From Bathymodiolus platifrons methanotrophic gill symbiont (GTDB lineage: Bacteria; Pseudomonadota; Gammaproteobacteria; Methylococcales; Methylomonadaceae), in contig NZ_BDMN01000018.1 of the NCBI RefSeq assembly GCF_002189065.1, forward strand, positions 1-42,518: DNA of 42,518 nucleotides, in the 5' to 3' direction. The notes beneath the pieces are model-generated. The model had not been told where the DNA came from. It did no database searches and was given only the letters and a program-made list of their open reading frames with translations. The translations under genes and the position numbers were made by a program. Positions 25,971 to 34,281 of this stretch are shown one piece after another (position 1 is the stretch's first letter; each line of letters opens with the position of its first letter).

Positions 25971-27788
25971 ATGAATCAACAACAACAGCAGTCCCAGCTT
26001 AAACAATTAATTGCCAAAGGAAAAGCACAAGGCTACCTTACTTATTCTGAGGTAAATGATCATTTGCCTAGTGAAATTGTTGATCCTGAGCAAATTGAAG
26101 ACATTATTGGCATGATTAATGGCCTTGGTATCAAGGTTCATGAGTCTGCGCCTGATGATGAAGATTTATCAGAAGAAGTGACGGCCGATGACGATGACGA
26201 TGATGCTGAAGAAGTTGCTGTATTAGCATCGATTGATAGTGAGTTTGGACGTACAACTGATCCTGTTAGAATGTATATGCGTGAAATGGGCTCTGTAGGG
26301 TTGTTAACAAGACCTGAAGAGTTAAAAATTGCGCGCAGAATTGAGGCAGGCCAGCGTCAGATTGTGCGCGCAATTTCCCGTTCCAGATTTGTTGGTGAGT
26401 CATTATTTGCTGATTTTGCGACGATTGGGGAAGAAAATGGTTTGCGCTTGACTGATATTCTAAGTGATTTTATTGACTTGAATGAGCCAGATTACGACGA
26501 CTCGAGAGTTGCTCCAACTCCAGCCGATGCAACTAGCAGTGATGACGATGAGGATGAAACTCCTGAGCCAACGGGGCCAACTCTGGAAGAAGCGCAGGAA
26601 AAAGTTGCTGCAATTAAGCTGGCTTATAAGCGAGTAGAAACTTCGCTAAAGAAGAATGGTTATAAGCATGAAAAAACTGAGCAGGCATTTGAAAATCTTT
26701 CTGATCGTTTTCTGGAAATAAAATGGGCTCCCCAGTATTTTAAAAAGCAGGTTGCTATGCTTGCTACTGTCACGAAAGGTATTCGCGATCAAGAAAGAAA
26801 TATTCTGGATATTTGTGTTAAGCAGGCAAAAATAAATCGCAAGGACTTTATTGACGGCTTTATAGGCAATGAGGCGAATTTGAAATGGCTTTCTCGTTTT
26901 GCGGAGAGTGATGAGGCCATTGCGCTTGTGTTGAAGAGTAAAGCTAAGGAAATTAGAAGAGCTGAAGCTGCCTTTTTAGCGATACAGGAAGGCAACGGTA
27001 TGGTGATTACCGAGCTTAAAGATATTAGTCGTCGTGTTTCTATCGGTGAGGCCAAGGCAAGGCGTGCAAAAAAAGATATGATTGAAGCCAATTTAAGGCT
27101 GGTTATTTCGATTGCAAAAAAATATACTAACCGTGGATTACAGTTTCTGGATTTAATTCAGGAAGGAAATATCGGCCTAATGAAAGCGGTTGATAAGTTT
27201 GAGTATCGTCGTGGATATAAGTTTTCTACTTATGCTACGTGGTGGATACGTCAGGCGATTACACGCTCAATTGCAGATCAGGCAAGAACCATTCGTATTC
27301 CAGTGCATATGATTGAAACGATTAATAAATTAAATCGTATTTCAAGACAGATTATGCAGGAAAAAGGTAGAGAGGCGACACCAGAAGAACTGGCAGTACA
27401 AATGGAAATGCCGGAAGATAAGGTGCGTAAGGTATTGAAAATTGCTAAAGAGCCAATTTCCATGGAAACGCCTATCGGTGATGATGAAGATTCGCATTTA
27501 GGTGATTTTATTGAAGATTCTAAGATGCTTTCGCCGGTAGAGTCTGCTACAATAGAGGGCTTGAAAGAATCTACGCAAGGTGTGTTGGCTGGATTAACGG
27601 CTCGCGAGTCGAAAGTTCTGCGTATGCGCTTTGGTATCAATATGAATACCGATCATACCTTGGAAGAAGTGGGTAAACAATTCGATGTGACGCGTGAACG
27701 TATTAGGCAGATTGAAGCGAAAGCTCTGCGTAAACTTCGTCATCCATCACGTTCAGATCAGCTAAGATGCTTTCTGGATGCAGAATAG
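25971..27788 (+). CDS. rpoD: RNA polymerase primary sigma factor RpoD (sigma-70)
   Basis: This is the housekeeping sigma factor of 605 residues. Region 1.1 lies at the N-terminus and ends in an acidic run (about 61-80). Region 1.2 starts at [17 protein letters not shown] non-conserved insert follows, with an acidic DDDEDE stretch near 190. Region 2 includes [19 protein letters not shown] and the -10-melting [17 protein letters not shown], then region 3, and region 4 ends with [20 protein letters not shown] for -35 recognition. All key segments are intact. Last protein gene of the operon; a tRNA gene follows 22 bases later. Confidence 0.98.
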   Translation: MNQQQQQSQLKQLIAKGKAQGYLTYSEVNDHLPSEIVDPEQIEDIIGMINGLGIKVHESAPDDEDLSEEVTADDDDDDAEEVAVLASIDSEFGRTTDPVRMYMREMGSVGLLTRPEELKIARRIEAGQRQIVRAISRSRFVGESLFADFATIGEENGLRLTDILSDFIDLNEPDYDDSRVAPTPADATSSDDDEDETPEPTGPTLEEAQEKVAAIKLAYKRVETSLKKNGYKHEKTEQAFENLSDRFLEIKWAPQYFKKQVAMLATVTKGIRDQERNILDICVKQAKINRKDFIDGFIGNEANLKWLSRFAESDEAIALVLKSKAKEIRRAEAAFLAIQEGNGMVITELKDISRRVSIGEAKARRAKKDMIEANLRLVISIAKKYTNRGLQFLDLIQEGNIGLMKAVDKFEYRRGYKFSTYATWWIRQAITRSIADQARTIRIPVHMIETINKLNRISRQIMQEKGREATPEELAVQMEMPEDKVRKVLKIAKEPISMETPIGDDEDSHLGDFIEDSKMLSPVESATIEGLKESTQGVLAGLTARESKVLRMRFGINMNTDHTLEEVGKQFDVTRERIRQIEAKALRKLRHPSRSDQLRCFLDAE

Positions 27789-27810
27789 AGTTTATTCCGT
27801 TTAAAGTTTA

Positions 27811-27887
27811 GGGCCCTTAGCTCAGTTGGTTAGAGCATCCGACTCATAATCGGCAGGTCCCCAGTTCGAGTCTGGGAGGGCCCACCA
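27811..27887 (+). tRNA. ileX: tRNA with CAU anticodon, probably tRNA-Ile2
   Basis: The 77-base cloverleaf includes an encoded CCA. The acceptor stem GGGCCCT pairs with AGGGCCC. The D arm contains AGCTCAGTTGGTTAGAGC, the anticodon arm CCGACTCATAATCGG has loop CTCATAA, and the T arm is CCCCAGTTCGAGTCTGGG. It is not the initiator, because the 1:72 pair is G-C. A CAU tRNA after rpoD matches the place of ileX in E. coli, and its stems resemble tRNA-Ile2 (whose C34 is changed to lysidine by TilS) more than elongator tRNA-Met. The isotype call is an inference. Confidence 0.93.
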
Positions 27888-27894
27888 TCCATAG

Positions 27895-27921
27895 AAAGGC
27901 TGCTTTATGCAGCCTTTTTTT
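27895..27921 (+). terminator. Rho-independent terminator after the tRNA
   Basis: AAAGGCTGC, a five-base loop TTTAT, then GCAGCCTTT running into a seven-base T tract. The stem is nine perfect pairs. It ends the rpsU-yqeY-dnaG-rpoD-tRNA unit. Confidence 0.9.
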
Positions 27922-27961
27922 ATAGCTGAAGCTTTTTTTCTAACGTGGTTTCAGTTTTTTG

Positions 27962-27967
27962 TATAAT
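27962..27967 (+). promoter_or_regulatory. -10 element upstream of metK
   Basis: A perfect TATAAT stands 28 bases before the metK ATG, with TTG just ahead. The -35 region is a run of Ts without a clear TTGACA match. No SAM or SAH riboswitch fold is visible in the 74 bases between the preceding terminator and metK. AAGAAGGACC before the ATG provides a good ribosome-binding site. Confidence 0.45.
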
Positions 27968-27995
27968 TATCCCTTGTTAAAGAAGGACCATATTT

Positions 27996-29156
27996 ATGAG
28001 TAATAACTATATTTTTACTTCTGAGTCAGTCTCAGAAGGTCATCCAGATAAAGTTGCCGATCAGATTTCTGATGCAATTCTGGATTCTCTGTTGGCGCAA
28101 GACCCTAAATCTAGAGTGGCATGTGAAACTTTGGTTAAAACGGGCATGGTCATCATTGCCGGCGAAATTACTACGGATGCCTGGGTGGATACGGAAGAAG
28201 TAGTGAGAGGCGTCGTTAAAGAGATTGGTTATAACAGCTCAGAGATTGGCTTTGATTATGAAAGTTGTGCGGTACTAAATGCGATAGGTAAACAGTCTGC
28301 AGACATTTCACAAGGCGTAGATGATAGTGAAGATCATGAGCAAGGAGCGGGCGATCAGGGTTTAATGTTTGGTTATGCCAGTAATGAAACTGATGTATTA
28401 ATGCCTGCACCGATTACTTATGCTCATCGCCTAATGAAACGTCAGGCAGAAGTGCGTAAAAATGGTACTTTGCCATGGTTGCGTCCAGATGCAAAAAGTC
28501 AGATTACTTTTCGTTACGAAAATAATCAGCCAGTAGCCATTGATGCCGTCGTGTTATCCACTCAGCACTCGCCTGACATGGGTGGCAAGCTTCTGGAAGA
28601 AGCAGTGATGGATGAAATAATTCTGCCTACTTTACCGAAAGAATGGTTGCATGCGGGCACACAATACTTTATCAACCCAACCGGGCAGTTCATTATTGGT
28701 GGGCCTGTCGGTGATTGTGGCCTAACAGGGCGTAAAATTATCGTTGATACTTATGGTGGTATGGCGCGTCATGGTGGTGGCGCTTTTTCTGGTAAGGATC
28801 CTTCAAAAGTTGATCGTTCAGCAGCCTATATGTGTCGTTATGTGGCTAAAAATATTGTTGCAGCAAAATTGGCAGAGCGTTGTGAAATTCAGGTTTCCTA
28901 TGCGATTGGTGTGGCTGAGCCAACATCTATTAGTGTTGAAACCTTTGATACTGGAAAAATAAGTGAAGAACGCTTAGTACAGATTATTCGCGATGTCTTC
29001 GATCTAAGACCTAAGGGATTGATTGCCATGCTGGATTTATTAAAACCCATTTATTTGCCTACTGCGGCATATGGACATTTTGGTCGTACCGAAGAAACAT
29101 TTAGCTGGGAAAGAACAGATAAAGTCGATGCATTAAAAAGTGCAGCTGGCCTTTAG
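27996..29156 (+). CDS. metK: S-adenosylmethionine synthetase
   Basis: MetK makes S-adenosylmethionine from methionine and ATP in the cytoplasm, with release of phosphate and pyrophosphate. At 386 residues it is full length. The opening [20 protein letters not shown] includes the catalytic His16. Other signatures are [14 protein letters not shown] (GAGDQG, methionine and ATP loop) and [19 protein letters not shown]. It begins the metK-ahcY-metF activated-methyl-cycle unit. Confidence 0.98.
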   Translation: MSNNYIFTSESVSEGHPDKVADQISDAILDSLLAQDPKSRVACETLVKTGMVIIAGEITTDAWVDTEEVVRGVVKEIGYNSSEIGFDYESCAVLNAIGKQSADISQGVDDSEDHEQGAGDQGLMFGYASNETDVLMPAPITYAHRLMKRQAEVRKNGTLPWLRPDAKSQITFRYENNQPVAIDAVVLSTQHSPDMGGKLLEEAVMDEIILPTLPKEWLHAGTQYFINPTGQFIIGGPVGDCGLTGRKIIVDTYGGMARHGGGAFSGKDPSKVDRSAAYMCRYVAKNIVAAKLAERCEIQVSYAIGVAEPTSISVETFDTGKISEERLVQIIRDVFDLRPKGLIAMLDLLKPIYLPTAAYGHFGRTEETFSWERTDKVDALKSAAGL

Positions 29157-29182
29157 GTGATATTCTTTGACAGAAATCACCT
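29155..29182 (+). other. hairpin between metK and ahcY
   Basis: AGGTGAT at 29155-29161 pairs with ATCACCT at 29176-29182 around a 14-base loop. The left arm contains the last two bases of the metK stop codon. The T run after it (TTTA) is too short for a strong terminator. It may trim or attenuate the transcript between the two genes; no SAH riboswitch consensus is seen. Confidence 0.45.
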
Positions 29183-29209
29183 TTACATAAAATATCAGGA
29201 TAAAAACAA

Positions 29210-30499
29210 ATGAGTCAAGATTACAAAGTAGCAGATATATCCCTTGCTGAATGGGGTCGTAAAGAAACATCAATTGCAGAAACAGAAATGCCGGGATTAA
29301 TGGCTTTGCGTGAAGAATATGGCGCAGCACAACCTTTAAAAGGTGCGCGTATTGCCGGTTGTTTGCATATGACTATTCAAACAGCGGTATTGATTGAAAC
29401 TCTAACGGCTTTAGGTGCTGAAGTACGCTGGTCTTCATGTAATATCTTTTCTACTCAGGATCATGCGGCAGCAGCAATGGCTGTGGTAGGTATTCCTGTC
29501 TTTGCCTGGAAAGGTGAGACAGAAGAAGAAGCAGAATGGTGTATTGAACAAACTATTATAGGCCCGAATAACTGGCGTCCAAATATGATTCTGGATGATG
29601 GCGGTGATTTAACGGTCATGATGCATGATAAATTTCCTGAATTAATGACAGATGTCAAAGGCCTATCTGAAGAAACGACGACAGGTGTACTGCGCCTGTA
29701 TGAAATGGTGACTAAAGGAACATTAAAAGTACCAGCTTTTAATGTTAACGATTCTGTTACTAAATCTAAGTTTGATAATTTATATGGCTGTCGTGAGTCA
29801 TTGGTTGATGGCATTAAGCGTGCGACAGACGTTATGATTGCAGGTAAAATTGCCGTAGTCTGTGGTTATGGTGATGTAGGTAAGGGTTGTGCTCAGTCAT
29901 TGCGTGGTTTAGGTGCGACGGTCTGGATTACTGAGATTGATCCTATTTGTGCATTACAGGCGTCAATGGAAGGTTTTCGTGTGGTGACTATGGAAGAGGC
30001 GGCACCTCAGGCGAATATCTTTGTTACTGCAACAGGTAACTATCATATTATTAATCATGGCCATATGCTGGCAATGAGAAACAATGCCATTGTTTGTAAT
30101 ATTGGTCATTTTGATTCAGAAATTGAAATTGCTGCATTGCGTCAATATGAATGGGATACGATTAAGCCACAAGTTGATCATGTGACTTTCCCGGATGGCA
30201 AAAAAATCATTGTTTTAGCAGAAGGCCGCTTAGTGAATCTAGGTTGTGGAACAGGACATCCTAGTTTTGTAATGTCTAATTCATTCTGTAACCAGGTTCT
30301 TGCGCAAATGGAGTTATGGGCAAATGCTGCTGATTATAAAAATGAAGTTTATATTCTGCCGAAGAAACTGGATGAAAAAGTAGCGCGTTCTCATCTTGCG
30401 CAACTGGGCGTACAATTAACAGAATTAACGCCTGAGCAGGCTGATTATATTAGTGTGCCTGTAGAAGGTCCTTACAAGCCTGATCATTATCGTTACTAA
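29210..30499 (+). CDS. ahcY: S-adenosylhomocysteine hydrolase
   Basis: AhcY splits S-adenosylhomocysteine, the product of SAM-dependent methylations, into adenosine and homocysteine, using bound NAD. It has 429 residues. The substrate-domain motifs include [16 protein letters not shown] and [13 protein letters not shown]. The NAD-binding loop [10 protein letters not shown] begins at residue 219, and the C-terminus ends DHYRY as in nearly all members. CAGGATAAAAACA precedes the ATG. Its position between metK and metF completes a route from methionine to SAM to homocysteine and back with methyl-THF. Confidence 0.98.
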   Translation: MSQDYKVADISLAEWGRKETSIAETEMPGLMALREEYGAAQPLKGARIAGCLHMTIQTAVLIETLTALGAEVRWSSCNIFSTQDHAAAAMAVVGIPVFAWKGETEEEAEWCIEQTIIGPNNWRPNMILDDGGDLTVMMHDKFPELMTDVKGLSEETTTGVLRLYEMVTKGTLKVPAFNVNDSVTKSKFDNLYGCRESLVDGIKRATDVMIAGKIAVVCGYGDVGKGCAQSLRGLGATVWITEIDPICALQASMEGFRVVTMEEAAPQANIFVTATGNYHIINHGHMLAMRNNAIVCNIGHFDSEIEIAALRQYEWDTIKPQVDHVTFPDGKKIIVLAEGRLVNLGCGTGHPSFVMSNSFCNQVLAQMELWANAADYKNEVYILPKKLDEKVARSHLAQLGVQLTELTPEQADYISVPVEGPYKPDHYRY

Positions 30500-30502
30500 C
30501 AA

Positions 30503-30656
30503 GGGTAGGTTGGGTTAGATTTTTTTGCGAAGCAATAAAAACGTAACCCAACAGAGGCTGATATAAATGTTGGGTTGCGTTATACGTTTTAACTAGCACC
30601 GCACCAGTTTCTTAGAATTCTGTGGGGGGCTAGCGTTAGATAATCTAACCCAGCAT
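30503..30656. repeat. GTAACCCAACA repeat (family D)
   Basis: This stretch carries GGTTGGGTTAGA and GCGAAGCAATAAAAACG followed by TAACCCAACA, then an inverted partial copy GTTGGGTTGCGTTATACG. A further arm ends ATAATCTAACCCAGC. Repeats of this kind, built on GTTGGGTTA/TAACCCAAC, recur between genes in several proteobacteria and cyanobacteria. It fills the gap between ahcY and metF. Confidence 0.65.
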
Positions 30657-30682
30657 TGATATAGATTATTAAAAATATTGTC

Positions 30683-31528
30683 ATGACTATAAAGAATAAA
30701 GCAGATTTATTTAGTTTTGAATTTTATCCCCCTAAAACGGAGCAAGGGGATCTTAATTTAGAGCAGGTGCATCGCGATTTAGCTAAACTTAATCCTGATT
30801 TTTTCTCGGTAACCTTTGGGGCTGGTGGCTCTACGCGGGATAAAACCTACGATACGGTGGTTAAAATCCAGAAAAATGGTGTTTCGGCGGCGCCACATTT
30901 ATCCTGTGTTGCATCAACTAAAGAAAATATTCGCGAGATATTAGCTAATTATCGTGAACATGGCGTTTCCAAGATTGTTGCTTTGCGCGGTGATTTGCCT
31001 TCAGGAATGATGTCGGCAGGGGAGTTTCGCTTTGCCAATGAATTGGTCGATTTTATCCGTGCGGAAACAGGTGATCATTTTCAGATTCATGTGGCGGGTT
31101 ACCCTGAGGTCCATCCGCAGGCAGGTAATGCTACTGAAGACTTTAATAATTTCAAGCGTAAAGTGGATGCCGGTGCCGATGCGGTGATTACCCAGTATTT
31201 TTATAATGCTGAAGCTTATTTTTATTTTCTGGATAAATGTGAAAAGAGTGGCATAAATATTCCTATCGTACCGGGCATTATGCCGATAACTAATTATGCA
31301 CAGTTATTTCGTTTTTCAGATATGTGTGGAGCGGATATTCCTCGCTGGATGCGTAAAACACTGGAATGTTTTGGTGATGATAAAGCATCGATTATGGCTT
31401 TTGGTGAAGATGTAGTGTCTAAGTTATGCCAGGAATTACTGGATAATGGCGCACCTGGGTTACATTTTTATACCATGAACCAATCAAAGCCAACTTTGGC
31501 AGTCTGGGATAATTTGAGTTTTGCATAA
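30683..31528 (+). CDS. metF: methylenetetrahydrofolate reductase
   Basis: MetF is an FAD-dependent reductase that converts 5,10-methylene-THF to 5-methyl-THF, the methyl donor for homocysteine. Its 281 residues form a TIM barrel: FSFEFYPPKTEQG (with the catalytic glutamate), FFSVTFGAGGSTRDKT, VALRGDLP, AGYPEVHP, DAVITQYFY, and LHFYTMNQS at the end. It is the bacterial type without a regulatory domain. A strong terminator follows 94 bases after the stop. Confidence 0.97.
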   Translation: MTIKNKADLFSFEFYPPKTEQGDLNLEQVHRDLAKLNPDFFSVTFGAGGSTRDKTYDTVVKIQKNGVSAAPHLSCVASTKENIREILANYREHGVSKIVALRGDLPSGMMSAGEFRFANELVDFIRAETGDHFQIHVAGYPEVHPQAGNATEDFNNFKRKVDAGADAVITQYFYNAEAYFYFLDKCEKSGINIPIVPGIMPITNYAQLFRFSDMCGADIPRWMRKTLECFGDDKASIMAFGEDVVSKLCQELLDNGAPGLHFYTMNQSKPTLAVWDNLSFA

Positions 31529-31621
31529 ATCATCAAGTTTATTGGCTTTAAAACAAGATTAACCACGAAAGGCACGAAAAACACGAAATATATTTTTAGG
31601 GTATATTGTTTTTCTTTGAGG

Positions 31622-31658
31622 GGCAGACACGGCATAATATGCTTTGTCTGCCTTTTTT
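31622..31658 (+). terminator. Rho-independent terminator of metK-ahcY-metF
   Basis: GGCAGACA at 31622-31629 pairs with TGTCTGCC at 31645-31652, followed directly by six Ts. The 15-base loop contains a smaller GCATA-TATGC pairing. It is the only strong terminator after metK, which suggests that metK, ahcY and metF can be read as one transcript. Confidence 0.85.
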
Positions 31659-31677
31659 ATTAGCGGATAAATGCACT

Positions 31678-31738
31678 GTAGAGCGGACTTTAGTCCGCTA
31701 ATGTAGATTCGGGGGCAGCGGACTAAAGTCCGCTCTAC
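31678..31738. repeat. family E palindromic repeat (complete)
   Basis: GTAGAGCGGACTTTAGTCC at the left is mirrored by GGACTAAAGTCCGCTCTAC at the right around a short loop. Each arm is itself palindromic (GCGGACT-TT-AGTCCGC). A single arm recurs at 40818-40838 after tadA. Confidence 0.8.
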
Positions 31739-31963
31739 GCCTTAATCCGATAAAAAATCAGTTGCTCACGGTTTCTAGAACAAGTTCTTGATTCCACAAC
31801 ACTTCAAGTTGTGCCCACTTAACCTATGGGTGAAGCTAAGATTTTTTTAAAGCATTGTAAAAGCATACCTTGCACTATAAATTTGCGGTTAAGTGCTTTT
31901 TCTAGGGTCAACAGACCTTTTGCTGATCAAGGTTAAATTTTAATAAGGCTGATAGGAAAAATA

Positions 31964-32707
31964 ATGAGAGTATCAAGGTTATATCTTGCTATGCCTTTAG
32001 CCTTGCATAAAACTATTGAGTTAGATGAGGATGGTGCTCATTATTTGCGTGCGGTTTTACGGCTTAAAAAAGGGCAGTTAATTACTTTATTTAATGGTGA
32101 GGGTGGTGAGTTTCAGGGGCAAACTGTAGAGGTCTCGCGAAAACGTGTATTAATAGAGCTACAGTCTTTTGTAAGTCGTAGTGTTGAATCTGCTTTGCAG
32201 GTTAATTTGGGTTTAGGTATATCTCGTGGTGACCGGATGGACTTTTCGGTGCAAAAGTCAGTGGAATTGGGAATACATCAGATAGCACCATTGCAAACAG
32301 AACGATGTGTTGTGCAGTTAAAGGCTGAAAAAGGACAGAATAAAGTACGCCATTGGCAAAAAATAGCGCAACATGCCGCAGAACAAAGTGGGCGTACCTA
32401 TAGGCCAAAAGTTGAGGATGTTGATTCTTTGGAGGTTTGGGTAAATCATCAGGACGGTCTCAAAGTTTTTTTAGATCCCTTTGCTACGCAAACATTACAG
32501 GAATTACAGCCGGAAGCTAATAAAGTTACGTTATTGGCTGGGCCTGAAGGTGGGTTTTCCGAGCAAGAGAGAGAAATTGCAAAACAGGCTGGGTTTATAT
32601 CTGTACAACTAGGGCCACGCATTTTACGGACAGAAACAGCAGCACTTGCTGCATTAACGGCAGTGCAGGTTTTATGGGGAGATTTAGGGGCTAAAGATGC
32701 TGAATAA
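31964..32707 (+). CDS. rsmE: 16S rRNA (uracil1498-N3)-methyltransferase
   Basis: RsmE methylates U1498 in 16S rRNA using SAM. It has 247 residues: an N-terminal PUA-like domain (HYLRAVLRLKKGQLITLFNG) and a C-terminal SPOUT domain with the knot motifs LAGPEGGFSEQE and LGPRILRTETAALAALTAVQ. The opening MRVSRLYL is typical. Its last 11 bases overlap the CPBP protease gene, so the two are probably co-translated. Confidence 0.95.
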   Translation: MRVSRLYLAMPLALHKTIELDEDGAHYLRAVLRLKKGQLITLFNGEGGEFQGQTVEVSRKRVLIELQSFVSRSVESALQVNLGLGISRGDRMDFSVQKSVELGIHQIAPLQTERCVVQLKAEKGQNKVRHWQKIAQHAAEQSGRTYRPKVEDVDSLEVWVNHQDGLKVFLDPFATQTLQELQPEANKVTLLAGPEGGFSEQEREIAKQAGFISVQLGPRILRTETAALAALTAVQVLWGDLGAKDAE

Positions 32708-33584
32708 AATTGCTATCAGTTTACTGCCATTGTTGATGCTACTAGTCTTTTCCTTGGTGGCCTGTTTTCTGGGGTATGGGCTTTTTTTACTGTTCGATGG
32801 AGCGGTAGGCTTAAATAGGATAATCAGTAGAGTCACGCAGGCATTGTTGATTTTAAGTATTTATCCGGTTATGCGCTGGCTTAATATTAGTTTTGCCGAG
32901 TTAGGTTTTGTAGCTTATAAAAGATTTTTAAAGCAAATGTTAGCAGGTGCTGTTCTGGGTATTTTTACCTTGTTGCCAGTATTAATGCTCAGCTATGCTC
33001 TAGATATTATTGTTATTGATGAACTTAGACACTGGACCTTTGGGAAAGTAGTGAGTAGCCTGTTAGTCACATTTTTGCTGGCGTTACTCATTTCATTATT
33101 AGAAGAACCTATGTTTCGAGGGGTTTTAATTTCGGCATATATATCCCGGCTGGGAATAGTCGCGACTATTTTTATCAGCTCTTTTTATTATGCTATCTTG
33201 CATTTTATTAAAACAAAAACGACTATCCCCATTGAAGAGGCAGAGTTCTTAGATAGCTTTAGTCTTTTGCTAGAAGCATTTCAAAACCTATTGCGCCCTG
33301 AGAATTTAAGTGCTTTTTGGGCATTATTGATGGTCGGTATTTTTCTGGCGATCATGCGTGCGCATCTGAAGCTCAGTCTAGCCTGGGTTGTTGGTTGTCA
33401 TGCGGCATGGGTGTGGCAGATTAAAATGGCGCATAAAATAACGGATGTAAATAAGAGCTCGGACTTGCTTTATTTAATTAGCCCTTATGATGGAGTTATT
33501 GGGCCGATGGTGGCAATATGGCTGACTCTGGTTTTGTGTGCTTACTTGGGTTATCAGCAGTTTGGAAGCAAGCAAGGGAAGTAG
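32697..33584 (+). CDS. CPBP-family intramembrane metalloprotease
   Basis: This is an integral membrane protein of 295 residues with about eight hydrophobic segments. The CPBP (Abi/CAAX protease) motifs are present: motif 1 EEPMFRG (E136, E137, R141), motif 2 FYYAILHF (His169) and motif 3 GCHAAW (His near 234). These residues bind the metal and act in cleavage within the membrane. Family members process prenylated proteins or bacteriocin-related peptides; the substrate here is unknown. Its ATG lies inside the end of rsmE. A family B repeat starts two bases after the stop. Confidence 0.85.
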   Translation: MLNKIAISLLPLLMLLVFSLVACFLGYGLFLLFDGAVGLNRIISRVTQALLILSIYPVMRWLNISFAELGFVAYKRFLKQMLAGAVLGIFTLLPVLMLSYALDIIVIDELRHWTFGKVVSSLLVTFLLALLISLLEEPMFRGVLISAYISRLGIVATIFISSFYYAILHFIKTKTTIPIEEAEFLDSFSLLLEAFQNLLRPENLSAFWALLMVGIFLAIMRAHLKLSLAWVVGCHAAWVWQIKMAHKITDVNKSSDLLYLISPYDGVIGPMVAIWLTLVLCAYLGYQQFGSKQGK

Positions 33585-33585
33585 G

Positions 33586-33751
33586 CTAAGGCGCCTGGAA
33601 ATAAATAAGCGTCCAAGTGTGGGCAGGATTTTTGTTTGTCATCAGTACGGTAGCAATAGGCGCATAGCTGGCTACGTAACTACTGCTACCGTACTGATGA
33701 AGGACAAAAAGACCAGCAAGGATGGATGATGTGTGTTTCCAGGAGCCTAAG
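33586..33751 (+). repeat. family B inverted-repeat element, copy 3 (diverged core)
   Basis: The ends CTAAGGCGCCTGGAAA and TTTCCAGGAGCCTAAG pair. The flanking GGGCAGGATTTTTGTT and GACAAAAAGACCAGCAA match copies 1 and 2. The inner stem is different in sequence but still pairs: CATCAGTACGGTAGCA is exactly complementary to TGCTACCGTACTGATG, 16 base pairs, around a GCATAGC-TG-GCTACGT tip. Confidence 0.8.
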
Positions 33752-33786
33752 ACTAGCCTCTTCCCATTAAAACGCAGTAGAGGTTT

Positions 33787-34269
33787 TTAATCTCTGAAAT
33801 TATTAAACTGTAAAGGCTGTTCTAAGTTTTCAGCACGCAACATCTGCATGGTTTGCTGCAGGTCATCGCGTTTTTTTCCCGATACGCGAATTTTTTCCCC
33901 TTCAATGGCGGCTTGTACCTTCAGCTTTTTATCCTTGATCAGTTTGACAATTTTTTTCGCCTGGAGTTTGTCGATGCCTTCCTTTAGCTCGATGGGTTGT
34001 TGTGCAGTTTTTGCAGCTTCTTTAACGTCGCCTGTTTCCAGGCAGGCAATATCAATACCGCGTTTAGTCAATTTGGAAAATAGAATAGGTAGCATCTGCT
34101 GTAGCTGAAAGGTTGACTCAGCCTTCATTAAAATCGAATTCCCGCTAAGTTCAAATTCAGCGTTAGAGCCTTTAAAGTCAAAGCGCGCGCCTACTTCTTT
34201 ATTGGCCTGGGCAAGGGCATTTTGTGCTTCGTGCATATCAAATTCTGAAACAATATCAAATGATGGCAT
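33787..34269 (-). CDS. yajQ: YajQ-family nucleotide-binding protein
   Basis: This protein has 160 residues with the family hallmarks MPSFDIVSEFDMHEAQNA, RFDFKGSNAEFEL and ISGKKRDDLQ-like VSGKKRDDLQQTMQMLR, ending PLQFNNFRD. YajQ is a two-RRM-like-domain cytoplasmic protein; Xanthomonas and Pseudomonas homologues bind cyclic di-GMP and work with a LysR-type regulator, whereas the E. coli member binds nucleic acid or nucleotides. Which applies here cannot be told. It is read leftward, 12 bases after cca. Confidence 0.93.
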   Translation of the reverse strand: MPSFDIVSEFDMHEAQNALAQANKEVGARFDFKGSNAEFELSGNSILMKAESTFQLQQMLPILFSKLTKRGIDIACLETGDVKEAAKTAQQPIELKEGIDKLQAKKIVKLIKDKKLKVQAAIEGEKIRVSGKKRDDLQQTMQMLRAENLEQPLQFNNFRD

Positions 34270-34281
34270 AGTGTGTCCTGT

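Larger units (their letters stand above)
31529..31963. other. metF-rsmE intergenic region
   Basis: No gene is visible in this 435-base gap. From left to right it has an ACCACGAAAGGCACGAAAAA repeat type common in many genomes (31562-31587), the metF terminator (31622-31658), a palindromic family E repeat (31678-31738) and, around 31796-31814, a small hairpin CACAAC-ACTTCAA-GTTGTG. The last 140 bases should hold the rsmE promoter; TTGTAA at 31855 and TATAAA at 31876 are possible but only 15 bases apart. Confidence 0.6.

Noticed and set aside
27922-27995. Possible SAM riboswitch upstream of metK
   Set aside because: Only 74 bases lie between the previous terminator and the start codon, and no conserved SAM-aptamer stems or terminator hairpin are visible.
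33538-33729. 63-residue frame after the CPBP protease gene
   Set aside because: Most of it is the translation of a family B repeat element; the same pattern in other copies is broken by stops.
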